Below, piece after piece: positions 1 to 8,067 of a stretch of 16,339 nucleotides of DNA (positions are counted from its first letter, which is position 1; each line of letters starts with the position of its first letter). Made by a program: the position numbers and the translations under genes. The notes under the pieces were generated by a model. That model saw only the letters and a program-made list of their open reading frames with translations, had not been told where the DNA came from and did not search any database. The stretch is from assembly GCA_902803725.1 (NCBI GenBank), contig CADCRD010000004.1, positions 1 to 16,339 of the forward strand. Direction: 5' to 3'. The stretch comes from an uncultured Eubacteriales bacterium. Its GTDB lineage: Bacteria; Bacillota; Clostridia; Peptostreptococcales; Anaerovoracaceae.

Positions 1-2
1 GC

Positions 3-2729
3 GGTCAAAAAAGCACAGGACCTTCTGCGGCTCAGGGAAGAAGTGCGTCAGGAAAGACACAGGGACGGCACAAAGGAATTCCAAATGAGATCACAGGGAT
101 CATCATGCTGGCACTGGGGGTATTTCTTGTTATCGCTTTTCATACAAATGTAGCCGGCGTTTTCGGTGAGATGATAAGCGGATTTTTCAAAGGACTGTTC
201 GGCCTGGGCGCCTTTGTGATACCTTATCTGATGGTGCTTTATTCAGTTCTGATGCTCGTGCACAGGACCGGGCAATGGAAGTGGACGAAGGGCGTATGGA
301 TGCTGATATTTGTAATGGGTGCAGACCTTGTGAATTCAGGAAGATTCGTCAGCCGTTATATGTCCGGTTTTCCTGATTTTAAGGCGATATATGACGGGGG
401 CGTGCAGCTGAACAACGGAGGATTGTTTGGCACATATGCCGGCGGCGGCCTTTACAGGGTCAGCGGCGCAGCAGGCCTTTATATCGTCGCGGCTGTTCTT
501 ATCATAATCAGCTTTATTTTCCTGTTCAAAGATACGATCAGTATTTTTGCAGAAAGATCATCTCGGCGCAGCGGTTTTCTTGTACAGGATGAAGGACCGG
601 CAGAAAAGAGACAAAAGAAAAAAGAAAAGCCGGCACCTGTGCCTGAACCGGAAGAACAGCTCAGGATGGATCATCCTCCTGCGCCGGAGCCCGCACCTGC
701 TGCCGCAACTGAAGATGAAATGATCAAAAAGATCAAGGAAGACCAGAGGCGTGAAGGTTTTCTGGCAAAAATGGGTTTTTCGAAAGCTGTTCAGCAAAAG
801 AATTCCGAAAGCAGTGATAAACTGCCGAAGTGGCCGAAAAAAATCTCAGGAAATCAAAAGAATATACTTAATTATGTTTTGTCTGAAAATGAGTTTGGTC
901 CGTCAGAGGAAAAAGAAGGATTCGGACTGGGCAATTCGCGTGAAAGCCTGCATCAGAGAAAGGATTTTAACCGTCAGAACAAAGGCTATAAAGATACATT
1001 GTTTGACGTAAAAGAAAGAGATTACGAAGGCATGATCAATGGCGAGCCCTGGGAAGGTGAAATGAATTTTACCGGCAGCAGAAAGGACGCCTTTGATGAT
1101 AAAAGTGATAAGAAGACCGGCTCTGTGATCGGCACCGGGACGGTTGAAAGAGCATCAAAGGAAGGCAAAAGTGATGCTTCTGCCGCTTCACCGGACTATG
1201 AGGTCGGCGGGGAGAGTGTTGCCACAGCCAAATCTAAAACCGAGAATGCTGACAGCGATGTTTCCGTGACACCTTCGAGAAAAGGCAGATACAAACTGCC
1301 GCCCTTAGAGCTGCTCAAGGCTCCGAGCGTTGACGCTGTCAGAAGCGCTCCCGAAGAGAATCTGAACGAAAAGGCAAAACTGCTGGAAGATACGCTCAAG
1401 AGTTTTAATGTTGACGCAAAGGTCGTCAATGTTATCAGCGGACCCTCGGTCACCAGATACGAGATACAGCCGGCGATAGGCGTGAAAGTCAGCCGCATTA
1501 CCAGTCTGTCTGATGATATAGCCCTTAATATGCGGGCGAGCAGCATCAGAATAGAAGCTCCGATACCGGGAAAAGCCGCAGTCGGGATCGAAATAGAAAA
1601 TGCGAACAGAGAGCCTGTTACACTCAGAGAGATCATAGGATCATCCGCATTCAGGACCAGCAAAAGCAAACTTGCATTCAGCGTGGGCCGTGATATCGGC
1701 GGCAATGCTGTTGTTGCGGATCTCGGAAAGATGCCGCACCTGCTCATTGCCGGAGCAACAGGTTCAGGTAAATCGGTATGCATCAATACCATAATTGCCA
1801 GCATACTCTACAAGGCAAGACCTGAAGAGGTCAAAATGATACTCATAGATCCTAAAATGGTAGAACTCGGCAATTATAACGGTATTCCTCATCTTCTGAT
1901 CCCGGTCGTGACGGATGCAAGTAAGGCAGCCAGCGCACTTAACTGGGCAGTGGCTGAGATGACAGACAGATACAAAAAATTCGCAGCTAACAAAGTCAGA
2001 GACATAGGTGCTTATAACCAGCTGATGAAAGAGAAAAATGAGAAGGACGAAATACTTCCTCAGATAGTTATCATCATTGACGAACTTTCAGACCTGATGA
2101 TGGTCGCAAGTTCGCAGGTCGAAGATGCCATATGCCGTCTGGCACAGCTTGCAAGAGCTGCCGGAATGCATCTGATCGTTGCCACGCAAAGACCTTCGGT
2201 CGATGTCATCACGGGACTTATCAAGGCAAACATCCCCAGCAGGATCGCTTTCATGGTCTCAAGTCAGATAGACTCAAGAACTATCATTGACATGCCGGGT
2301 GCGGAAAAACTCGTGGGCAACGGCGACATGCTGTTCAAACCGCAGGATCTCAACAAACCGAAGAGGATCCAGGGACCATTTATTTCGGATGCCGAAGTGA
2401 CAGCCATTATAGAATATGTCAAAAGTCAGGGCAAAGAAGCCGAATATGACCAGCAGCTGATCGATCAGGTTGAAAAGGGCAAAGGTATAGGCGGATCAGA
2501 TGATACCGATGAGCTGCTTTCGGATGCTGTCGGTGTTGTTGTGAATGCCGGACAGGCAAGTGTGTCAATGCTGCAGAGAAGATTCAGGATCGGATATAAC
2601 AGAGCTGCCAGGATCGTCGATATCATGGAGGAGAGAGGAATAGTCGGTCCTCCGGATGGGGCAAGACCCAGGCAGGTACTGATAACTGAGGCTGAATATG
2701 AAAATCTCAAGGAAGAAGGTGCGCTGTAA
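3..2729 (+). CDS. ftsK: DNA translocase FtsK/SpoIIIE, 5' end outside the window
   Basis: Hexameric, membrane-anchored, ATP-driven DNA pump that moves chromosomal DNA through the division or sporulation septum. The first ATG in the window is at 105, but the frame is open back to base 3 with no ATG, GTG or TTG. The residues before 105 (ending NEITGII) look like the lead-in to the first membrane helix of the family, so the true start lies upstream. Counting from 105: hydrophobic helices lie in residues 1-145, followed by a long, charged, low-complexity linker to about 390. The motor domain then follows, with Walker A GATGSGKS at residues 550-557 and the Walker B stretch QIVIIIDELSDLM near 650. 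The C-terminal gamma winged helix (ASVSMLQRRFRIGYNRAARI) would read polar DNA motifs. The stop overlaps the rimO start by one base (TAATG), implying coupled translation. Whether it is the sporulation form SpoIIIE or a vegetative FtsK cannot be told from this alone. Confidence 0.96.
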   Translation, partial: GQKSTGPSAAQGRSASGKTQGRHKGIPNEITGIIMLALGVFLVIAFHTNVAGVFGEMISGFFKGLFGLGAFVIPYLMVLYSVLMLVHRTGQWKWTKGVWMLIFVMGADLVNSGRFVSRYMSGFPDFKAIYDGGVQLNNGGLFGTYAGGGLYRVSGAAGLYIVAAVLIIISFIFLFKDTISIFAERSSRRSGFLVQDEGPAEKRQKKKEKPAPVPEPEEQLRMDHPPAPEPAPAAATEDEMIKKIKEDQRREGFLAKMGFSKAVQQKNSESSDKLPKWPKKISGNQKNILNYVLSENEFGPSEEKEGFGLGNSRESLHQRKDFNRQNKGYKDTLFDVKERDYEGMINGEPWEGEMNFTGSRKDAFDDKSDKKTGSVIGTGTVERASKEGKSDASAASPDYEVGGESVATAKSKTENADSDVSVTPSRKGRYKLPPLELLKAPSVDAVRSAPEENLNEKAKLLEDTLKSFNVDAKVVNVISGPSVTRYEIQPAIGVKVSRITSLSDDIALNMRASSIRIEAPIPGKAAVGIEIENANREPVTLREIIGSSAFRTSKSKLAFSVGRDIGGNAVVADLGKMPHLLIAGATGSGKSVCINTIIASILYKARPEEVKMILIDPKMVELGNYNGIPHLLIPVVTDASKAASALNWAVAEMTDRYKKFAANKVRDIGAYNQLMKEKNEKDEILPQIVIIIDELSDLMMVASSQVEDAICRLAQLARAAGMHLIVATQRPSVDVITGLIKANIPSRIAFMVSSQIDSRTIIDMPGAEKLVGNGDMLFKPQDLNKPKRIQGPFISDAEVTAIIEYVKSQGKEAEYDQQLIDQVEKGKGIGGSDDTDELLSDAVGVVVNAGQASVSMLQRRFRIGYNRAARIVDIMEERGIVGPPDGARPRQVLITEAEYENLKEEGAL

Positions 2730-4045
2730 TGAAAGTATTCATAGAGACACTCGGATGTCCGAAGAATTTCAACGACTCAGAGACAGTGGCCGGCCTGCTG
2801 GAGAAGGCAGGCCATGAAATCGCCGCGATCCCGTCAGAGGCAGATGCAATAATAGTGAATACTTGCGGGTTTATCAATGATGCAAAGAAAGAATCGATCG
2901 AAAGGATCTTTGATATGTCTGCTTATGATAAAGTACTTGTCATAAGCGGATGTCTCACTCAGCGTTATGGAGATGAGCTGTTTGATTCGATCCCTGAAGC
3001 TGACCTGATAATCGGCGTCAATGATTATGATAAACTGCCGGAGCTGTTAAGCGAATACGACAGAGGCTGCCGTGCGAAAGGTGCGCGCGAAAAACTCGTT
3101 TCTCAATATGAGAAAGACATATCTTCGATGATCAGGAAAATATCTGATGAACCATATACCGCTACTCTGAAGATCGCAGAAGGCTGCAATAACAGATGCA
3201 CATACTGCATCATTCCCATGATAAGAGGACCGTTTCGCAGTGTTCCCATGGATGAACTGATTGCAGAAACAAAAATGCTGGCCGATGCCGGAACAAAAGA
3301 GCTGATACTGATAGCTCAGGATACGACGGCTTACGGCATGGACTTTGATGGAAAGTATCATCTTGCAGAGCTTTTGACGGAGCTGTGCAAAGTCGACGGA
3401 ATAGAGTGGATCAGGATCCTGTATGCATATGAAGACAGGATAACGGATGAACTCATAGATGTTATGGCTCGCGAAGAAAAGATATGCAACTATCTGGACA
3501 TACCACTGCAGCATGCAAGCGACAGCGTGCTCAGGGCAATGGACCGCAGGTCGACACATGCTTCTATAAAAAGAACTTTGAGAAAACTCAGAGCTGCTAT
3601 AGATGATATTCACATCAGAACGACTCTAATAACCGGTTTTCCGGGCGAGACAGAAGAAGATTTTGATGAGCTGCTGGATATGGTCGAGACAGAAAGATTT
3701 GACAGACTGGGTGTTTTTACATATTCTGCTGAAGAAGGAACTGTTGCAGCCGGTATGGACGGACAGATTCCCGAAGAAATCAAGGAAGAAAGAATGGATG
3801 CTGTTATGAGACGGCAGCTTGATATCTCGCTTGAAAACAATCAGGACAAGGTGGGATTTGTTCTTGATGTTATAATAGATGAAGAAGACGATGATGGATC
3901 GTACACGGGACGCACGAGATATGATGCGCCTGAGATAGACAACGCCGTTCTGATAAACACGGTAAAGAAACATGTGCCAGGTGATATAATCAGGGTGAAG
4001 ATCGTTGATGCGTTTGATTATGATCTGGTGGGAGAAGAGGTATAA
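2729..4045 (+). CDS. rimO: Ribosomal protein uS12 methylthiotransferase RimO
   Basis: Radical-SAM enzyme that adds a methylthio group to the beta carbon of a conserved aspartate of ribosomal protein S12. The 438 residues have the family's full length. The N-terminal UPF0004 domain opens with the RimO signature GCPKNFNDSE and supplies the auxiliary [4Fe-4S] ligands C10, C46 (NTCGF) and C75 (SGCLTQRY). The radical-SAM cluster is the CxxxCxxC motif at C153, C157 and C160 (EGCNNRCTYC), followed by IIPMIRGPFRS. A TRAM-like C-terminal domain follows from about residue 370. The GCPKN signature favours RimO over the tRNA enzyme MiaB. The start ATG shares its A with the ftsK stop codon; a weak AAGG lies upstream, so translation is probably coupled to ftsK. 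pgsA follows 14 bases later. Confidence 0.96.
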   Translation: MKVFIETLGCPKNFNDSETVAGLLEKAGHEIAAIPSEADAIIVNTCGFINDAKKESIERIFDMSAYDKVLVISGCLTQRYGDELFDSIPEADLIIGVNDYDKLPELLSEYDRGCRAKGAREKLVSQYEKDISSMIRKISDEPYTATLKIAEGCNNRCTYCIIPMIRGPFRSVPMDELIAETKMLADAGTKELILIAQDTTAYGMDFDGKYHLAELLTELCKVDGIEWIRILYAYEDRITDELIDVMAREEKICNYLDIPLQHASDSVLRAMDRRSTHASIKRTLRKLRAAIDDIHIRTTLITGFPGETEEDFDELLDMVETERFDRLGVFTYSAEEGTVAAGMDGQIPEEIKEERMDAVMRRQLDISLENNQDKVGFVLDVIIDEEDDDGSYTGRTRYDAPEIDNAVLINTVKKHVPGDIIRVKIVDAFDYDLVGEEV

Positions 4046-4059
4046 AAAGGAGACAGTAA

Positions 4060-4596
4060 ATGAACCTACCGAACAAATTGACAGTTTTGAGAATTGTGCT
4101 GGTGCCTGTGTTCATAGCTTTGTATCTGACGGGACACTACTATATTGCGACAGCGGTATTCATAGGAGCATCAGTCACGGATACGCTGGATGGAAAGATC
4201 GCAAGATCGCGGGGTCTTGTGACAAATTTCGGCAAGATAATGGATCCGCTCGCCGACAAGATACTGGTTTATTCGGCATTTGTTCTGTTGGTCGCTGACG
4301 GAACTATCCCTGGCTGGATGCTGATCGTCATTCTGGCAAGAGAATTTCTGGTGGCAGGCCTCAGAACAGTCGCTGCCGCTGACGGAACAGTCATTGCAGC
4401 TGATATGAGCGGCAAGATAAAGACAGTACTGCAGATGATCGCAGTTCCATTGCTGATGATACGCAACTGGCCGTTCTCTTATATCGGCATTCCCATGGAC
4501 AGGATATTCCTCTGGGCCTGCCTGATCATGACAATATACAGCGGATGCGAATATGTTTACAAGAACAAGGAAATCATTTCTAAAGGTGGCTTTTAA
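4060..4596 (+). CDS. pgsA: CDP-diacylglycerol--glycerol-3-phosphate 3-phosphatidyltransferase PgsA
   Basis: Integral membrane enzyme that transfers the phosphatidyl group from CDP-diacylglycerol to sn-glycerol-3-phosphate, the committed step to phosphatidylglycerol and cardiolipin. The 178 residues match the family's usual length. The complete CDP-alcohol phosphotransferase motif is visible: D41, D44-G45, A48-R49, then G58, D62 and D66 with canonical spacing. The four aspartates bind the metal ions. Hydrophobic helices fill most of the rest of the protein, and the N-terminus NLPNKLTVLRI is typical of PgsA. The start is supported by GGAG at 4049-4052, seven bases before the ATG. It lies between rimO and cinA in the same tight operon, the usual setting in clostridia. 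Other CDP-alcohol transferases share the motif, but length, N-terminus and context favour PgsA. Confidence 0.95.
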   Translation: MNLPNKLTVLRIVLVPVFIALYLTGHYYIATAVFIGASVTDTLDGKIARSRGLVTNFGKIMDPLADKILVYSAFVLLVADGTIPGWMLIVILAREFLVAGLRTVAAADGTVIAADMSGKIKTVLQMIAVPLLMIRNWPFSYIGIPMDRIFLWACLIMTIYSGCEYVYKNKEIISKGGF

Positions 4597-4611
4597 AGCG
4601 GGGGAATATCT

Positions 4612-5916
4612 ATGAAGACAGCGATCCTTAGCGTCGGGACTGAAATACTGATGGGGCAGATCGTCAATACCAATACTGTTTATCTGTCCCGCGAGCTTAA
4701 CGCCCTGGGATTTGATGTAATGTATCATCATACAGTCGGCGATAATACAGCGAGACTAATGGAGACCATGCAGCTGTTATATCATGATTGTGATCTGATA
4801 ATCACGACAGGCGGCCTGGGACCAACTCAGGACGACCTGACAAAAGAGACGGTCTGTGAATACATGGAAGATGAGCTGGTGCTTGATGAAGCCTCTATGG
4901 CTGCTCTTGAAAAGGCGTTCGAACAATACGGTCATAAGATGACGGAAAACAATCTGAAACAGGCATATCTTCCTTCCCGCGCCGTGATCTTTGACAATCC
5001 CCATGGAACAGCACCCGGTTTTGCGCTTGAAAATAAGGGGAAATATGCGATCTGTCTTCCCGGACCTCCGCGTGAAATGAAGGAAATGTTTGTGAATCAT
5101 GCAAGGCCCTATCTCGAAGATAAGACCGACGGAAAGATAGTGTACAAGCTCATAAGGACTATGGGCATAGGCGAAAGTCAGCTGGAAACAGAACTTCTTG
5201 ATCTTATAGACGGACAGACGGATCCTACGCTTGCGACGTATGCAAAAGAGGGAGAAAGTTATGTCCGTGTGGCCAGCAAGAGGGCGACACGTGAGGAGGC
5301 CGAGGCAGCGGTCGCTGAAATGATCGTCAAAGTCAGAGAGCGCATCGGCAAGTTCATTTACAGCGAGGATAATGAGGATATCTGGACAGTGACAGGAAGA
5401 TCGCTTATGAAGAAGGGTATTACTCTCAGTGCGGCGGAAAGCTGTACCGGCGGTTTGTTTGCAAAGACAATGACGGATATTCCCGGCATCAGCGCGGTGT
5501 TTGACCGCAGTCTGGTGACTTACAGCAATGAAGCCAAGATGCAGGAACTGGGTGTAAGCCCTGAGACTCTGGAAAAGTATGGTGCAGTAAGCGGGCAGAC
5601 GGCGCGTGAGATGGCAGAAGGTCTGTACCGCGCATCGGGAAGTGACATATGCATATCTGTCACTGGTGTGGCAGGACCGGACGGAGGTACTCCCGAAAAA
5701 CCCGCAGGTCTTTCTTATATAGGTATGCATTGCAAAAAGGGCCTGATAAAAAATGCGGATGTTCTGACATCCGCGAATACATCCGCATCAGAATCGGACG
5801 AAGGAATAACGTTTGTAAAAGAACTGCGCACGCGAGATGTGGGCAGACAGTTCAACCGCAACCGCAGTATGCTGCAAATGATAAATATGATATACAGAGT
5901 TATAGGTGAGGCTTAA
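4612..5916 (+). CDS. cinA: CinA family protein (NMN deamidase / ADP-ribose pyrophosphatase type)
   Basis: Two-domain protein of pyridine-nucleotide salvage and clean-up. In characterised relatives the C-terminal domain deamidates nicotinamide mononucleotide and the N-terminal COG1058 domain hydrolyses ADP-ribose-like pyrophosphates. Residues 1-170 form the MoaB/MoeA-like domain (SVGTEIL at 7-13, TTGGLGPTQDD at 65-75, LPGPPREM at 149-156). The C-terminal CinA domain starts near 262, with AESCTGG at 275-281, YSNEAK at 304-309, GAVS at 324-327 and AGPDGGTPEKPAG at 354-366. Residues 381-399 are a Ser/Asp/Glu-rich insertion not expected in the family core, and its DNA holds strong inverted repeats (separate entry). 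The start at 4612 has only a G-run (GGGGG) upstream. It ends the operon, and its last four bases overlap the end of msrA on the other strand. In many Firmicutes recA follows cinA; here it does not. Confidence 0.94.
   Translation: MKTAILSVGTEILMGQIVNTNTVYLSRELNALGFDVMYHHTVGDNTARLMETMQLLYHDCDLIITTGGLGPTQDDLTKETVCEYMEDELVLDEASMAALEKAFEQYGHKMTENNLKQAYLPSRAVIFDNPHGTAPGFALENKGKYAICLPGPPREMKEMFVNHARPYLEDKTDGKIVYKLIRTMGIGESQLETELLDLIDGQTDPTLATYAKEGESYVRVASKRATREEAEAAVAEMIVKVRERIGKFIYSEDNEDIWTVTGRSLMKKGITLSAAESCTGGLFAKTMTDIPGISAVFDRSLVTYSNEAKMQELGVSPETLEKYGAVSGQTAREMAEGLYRASGSDICISVTGVAGPDGGTPEKPAGLSYIGMHCKKGLIKNADVLTSANTSASESDEGITFVKELRTRDVGRQFNRNRSMLQMINMIYRVIGEA
5753..5793 (+). repeat. Overlapping inverted repeats inside cinA
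   Basis: GCGGATGT at 5755-5762 pairs perfectly with ACATCCGC at 5767-5774 across a 4-base loop. The same left arm, extended to ATGCGGATGT (5753-5762), pairs over 10 bases with a second copy of the right arm at 5779-5788. A third short pair, TTCTGA (5762-5767) with TCAGAA (5788-5793), bridges the two. The two right arms are also direct repeats 12 bases apart. The stems exclude one another. They fall in the variable, acidic insertion of CinA (residues 381-394), so the protein sequence is unlikely to constrain them. Confidence 0.6.
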
Positions 5917-6458
5917 TAATATTCCCTGCTGATAAGCCTGTCTGTCAGTTCCTCTTCGCTGAGATCTTTAAGTTCGTTCATTGTCGTGACTGGGATATGA
6001 CAGTAACCGCCGGGATTCTTGTCGAGATATTTCTGGTGATATTCTTCGGCACGGTAAAAAACTGTTAAAGGCATGGTTTCAACGCAGTAAGCCCTTACTC
6101 TTTCTTTTACCATTGCAGAGATCTCCTCTATAACTGGCAGTTGTTCTTCCTCTGTATAGTAGATTCCAGTCTGATACTGGGTCCCCTTGTCGGCCCCCTG
6201 GCCATCGTAAATGGTCGGATCTATCACGTTGAAATATATGAGAAGCAGTTTTTTCAGCGAGACTTTTGTTTCGTCATAATCGATCTTGACGGTTTCTTTG
6301 TACTGCGTCATTCCGCCGCATACCATTTCGTATGAAGGAGAGATGATCTCTTCCTTTCCGTTGGCATATCCGGACACTGCATCTGTCACACCATCAACGC
6401 CTGCGAACAGCTTTTCGGTTGCCCAGAAACATCCGGCTGCAAGATATATTTGTTTCAT
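5913..6458 (-). CDS. msrA: Peptide-methionine (S)-S-oxide reductase MsrA
   Basis: Repairs oxidised methionine, reducing the S-sulfoxide with electrons usually supplied by thioredoxin; cytoplasmic. The start chosen, at 6458, gives 181 residues beginning MKQIYLAAGCFW. The frame runs on to 6530, but the added 24 residues do not resemble the family and reach into the neighbouring gene. The catalytic cysteine is C10 in GCFWATE, and E55 (in QYKETVKIDYD) occupies the usual acid position. DKGTQYQTGIYY (90-101) matches the conserved DxGxQYRSxI block loosely, and KNPGGYC (147-153) carries a candidate resolving cysteine. The motif has ATE where GxE is commoner. GGGA lies about eight bases before the start. 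It follows the DUF6873 gene by 44 bases on the same strand and probably shares its transcript. It converges on cinA with a 4-base overlap and no visible terminator between them. Confidence 0.95.
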   Translation of the reverse strand: MKQIYLAAGCFWATEKLFAGVDGVTDAVSGYANGKEEIISPSYEMVCGGMTQYKETVKIDYDETKVSLKKLLLIYFNVIDPTIYDGQGADKGTQYQTGIYYTEEEQLPVIEEISAMVKERVRAYCVETMPLTVFYRAEEYHQKYLDKNPGGYCHIPVTTMNELKDLSEEELTDRLISREYY

Positions 6459-6502
6459 GATTTTATCCCATTTTTCCTTTCTTAATAAATGATTTACTCC
6501 AG

Positions 6503-7204
6503 CTAAACGCGAATCAGTTCTGACCCGCAAACGATACTGCCGATGTCAGTTAACGGATACTGGTCAAAATACTTGAGTTTCAATCCTCTTTCGGTTATAA
6601 AATTTCTTATGATTATATAATCAGGATGCAAACTGAGATCGCCGTTAAAAATGATCTCATCGCCGATCCTTCCGCTGGCACCTCCGATGAATCCGTATTT
6701 GAATCCCTCCAAAGCAATGTGGCCCGGGCGTATGAGCAGACATTCTATTGTCTCATGAGCAGTATCAGAGCCATTGGATCTATTGTACTCACAGCATTTT
6801 TTTGCGATACCGGCATCTGATGTTATAATGCTGTTTTTATCAATGACTGCACAGTTACACTTTGCATAACCTTGTTTTACGTTAATAATGATCATGCCCT
6901 TCTTTTTTGCTTCTGTTATCAGATCCGGAGAGGTGATCTTCGTGTTATGAATGAAAAAAATCCCTGTGCATGCAGCGTTGTAAACTGAGTCACCGGGATA
7001 ATCTTTCCCCGGTATTTTATTCGGTGCGTGATAGACCGTTTCACCCATCTGGCAGTAATAAAGGTCAGCGTGAGTTCCGATCATGCTTCCGTTCAGATTG
7101 CTTATAAGACGCATTTTCATACCTTTCTGCTGCAGATATGACAGCAGCAGGGGATGCGCTTTTTCAGAAACCGATATCACTTTATGTTGTTTCGAATAGA
7201 TCAT
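6503..7204 (-). CDS. DUF6873 family protein (predicted guanidino-modifying-enzyme fold)
   Basis: 233-residue soluble protein with no signal peptide or membrane helix. I recognise the pattern of the clostridial DUF6873 family, which is assigned to the pentein (guanidino-group-modifying enzyme) fold without a known function; this is recall, not a search. Visible blocks are GTHADLYYCQ (43-52), NVKQGYAKCNCAVID (108-122), ITSDAGIAKKC (127-137), GFIGGASGRIGDEIIFNGDL (171-190), HPDY (193-196) and LTDIGSI (218-224). Candidate active-site residues are H45, C116, C118, D130, H193, D195 and C226. A pentein hydrolase normally uses a nucleophilic Cys, a His and acids, but I cannot assign the triad. The start at 7204 lacks a clear Shine-Dalgarno, yet HKVISVSEKA follows directly and looks like a family N-terminus. 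It is the first gene of a two-gene minus-strand unit with msrA. Confidence 0.75.
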   Translation of the reverse strand: MIYSKQHKVISVSEKAHPLLLSYLQQKGMKMRLISNLNGSMIGTHADLYYCQMGETVYHAPNKIPGKDYPGDSVYNAACTGIFFIHNTKITSPDLITEAKKKGMIIINVKQGYAKCNCAVIDKNSIITSDAGIAKKCCEYNRSNGSDTAHETIECLLIRPGHIALEGFKYGFIGGASGRIGDEIIFNGDLSLHPDYIIIRNFITERGLKLKYFDQYPLTDIGSIVCGSELIRV

Positions 7205-7262
7205 TTTCTGTATTTTTTAATATGATTTGCTTGTCTTTGCATTTTCGTTTGTTTCAAGTATT

Positions 7263-7291
7263 AAGTTAGCATTTTAATTCAGCAGTGGCAA
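7263..7291 (-). promoter_or_regulatory. Candidate promoter for the DUF6873-msrA unit
   Basis: On the minus strand TTGCCA (7291-7286, five of six matches to TTGACA) is followed after 17 bases by TAACTT (7268-7263) with TGC directly in front of it. The predicted transcript start is about 50 bases before the ATG at 7204. The -10 is poor, so the call rests mainly on spacing and the -35. It is back to back with the ung promoter. Confidence 0.35.
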
Positions 7292-7310
7292 TGATTTTTT
7301 TACCGCACTG

Positions 7311-7319
7311 TGATATAAT
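7311..7319 (+). promoter_or_regulatory. Extended -10 promoter of ung
   Basis: TGATATAAT contains a perfect TATAAT (7314-7319) with the TGn extension. No good -35 lies at the right distance, as is common for extended -10 promoters. Only six bases separate the -10 from the ung ATG at 7326, so the expected transcript start falls on or next to the start codon. Confidence 0.65.
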
Positions 7320-7325
7320 CTTTTC

Positions 7326-7982
7326 ATGGTTCATATAGGAAATGACTGGGATGATATTCTCAGGGGAGAATTTGAAAAAAGGTATTATCAGGAACTGAGG
7401 CAGTTTCTGATAAGCGAGTATCGGAGCAGACCAATATATCCGGATATGTATGATATATTCAACGCCCTCAAGATGACGCCTTATCACAGTGTCAAGGCAG
7501 TAATTTTAGGGCAGGATCCGTATCATCAGCCGGGCGAAGCACATGGACTGTGTTTTTCGGTGAAAAAGGGCATAAGAATACCGCCATCTCTGAGAAACAT
7601 ATACAAAGAGCTCTATAACGATACGGGGATAGTGCCGCCGGATCACGGGTGTCTGGAAAGCTGGGCAAAAAACGGCGTTCTGCTTCTCAATGCTGTGCTT
7701 ACCGTAAGGCAGGGACAGCCGAATTCTCACAAAGGAAAGGGATGGGAAATCTTTACTGACACTGTTATCAGCCATCTGAACAGAAGAGAGCAGCCTATGG
7801 TATTCATCCTTTGGGGGAATAATGCCAGAGCGAAAAAGCAGCTGATAACGAATCCCTCTCATCTTATCATCGAGGGTATGCATCCGAGTCCGTTTTCGGC
7901 AGACAGGGGATTCTTCGGAGGCAGATATTTTTCCCGAACAAATGAATTCCTTAAAGACCCTGTTGACTGGAAAATAGAATGA
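7326..7982 (+). CDS. ung: Uracil-DNA glycosylase, family 1
   Basis: Removes uracil from DNA, whether misincorporated or arising from cytosine deamination, to start base excision repair. The 218 residues match family 1 throughout: the water-activating loop GQDPYH at 62-67 with D64 as catalytic base, the uracil-stacking CFSV at 76-79, LLLNAVLTV at 119-127 with uracil-binding N122, and the minor-groove loop HPSPFSA at 186-192 with H186. The last motif is HPSPLS in most relatives; F for L is a mild change. The start is forced: the TGA at 7311-7313, part of the extended -10, is an in-frame stop upstream, and HIGNDWDDIL is the normal family N-terminus. There is no Shine-Dalgarno between promoter and ATG, so the mRNA looks leaderless. 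lemA begins 85 bases downstream with its own strong ribosome site. Confidence 0.97.
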   Translation: MVHIGNDWDDILRGEFEKRYYQELRQFLISEYRSRPIYPDMYDIFNALKMTPYHSVKAVILGQDPYHQPGEAHGLCFSVKKGIRIPPSLRNIYKELYNDTGIVPPDHGCLESWAKNGVLLLNAVLTVRQGQPNSHKGKGWEIFTDTVISHLNRREQPMVFILWGNNARAKKQLITNPSHLIIEGMHPSPFSADRGFFGGRYFSRTNEFLKDPVDWKIE

Positions 7983-8067
7983 CAACAGCAACCGAATTTC
8001 CGGGATACCACTGTCCGTAAAAAACAGCTGCAGACAATCACTCAAATAGCATTTTAAGGAGGAAAAC

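Noticed and set aside
105..107. ATG at 105 as the true start of ftsK
   Set aside because: The frame is open to the window edge, the ATG falls in the middle of what should be the first membrane helix, and no ribosome site precedes it.
1196..1804. 202-codon minus-strand frame opposite ftsK
   Set aside because: Ser/Leu-rich translation with no domain, lying entirely over the conserved motor domain on the other strand.
4777..5730. Long minus-strand open frame (317 codons) opposite cinA
   Set aside because: It is the antisense shadow of a clearly conserved gene; its translation is Cys/His/Arg-rich without any recognisable domain.
6459..6530. 24-residue N-terminal extension of MsrA
   Set aside because: It overlaps the upstream DUF6873 gene, has no family similarity, and the ATG at 6458 gives the standard MsrA N-terminus.
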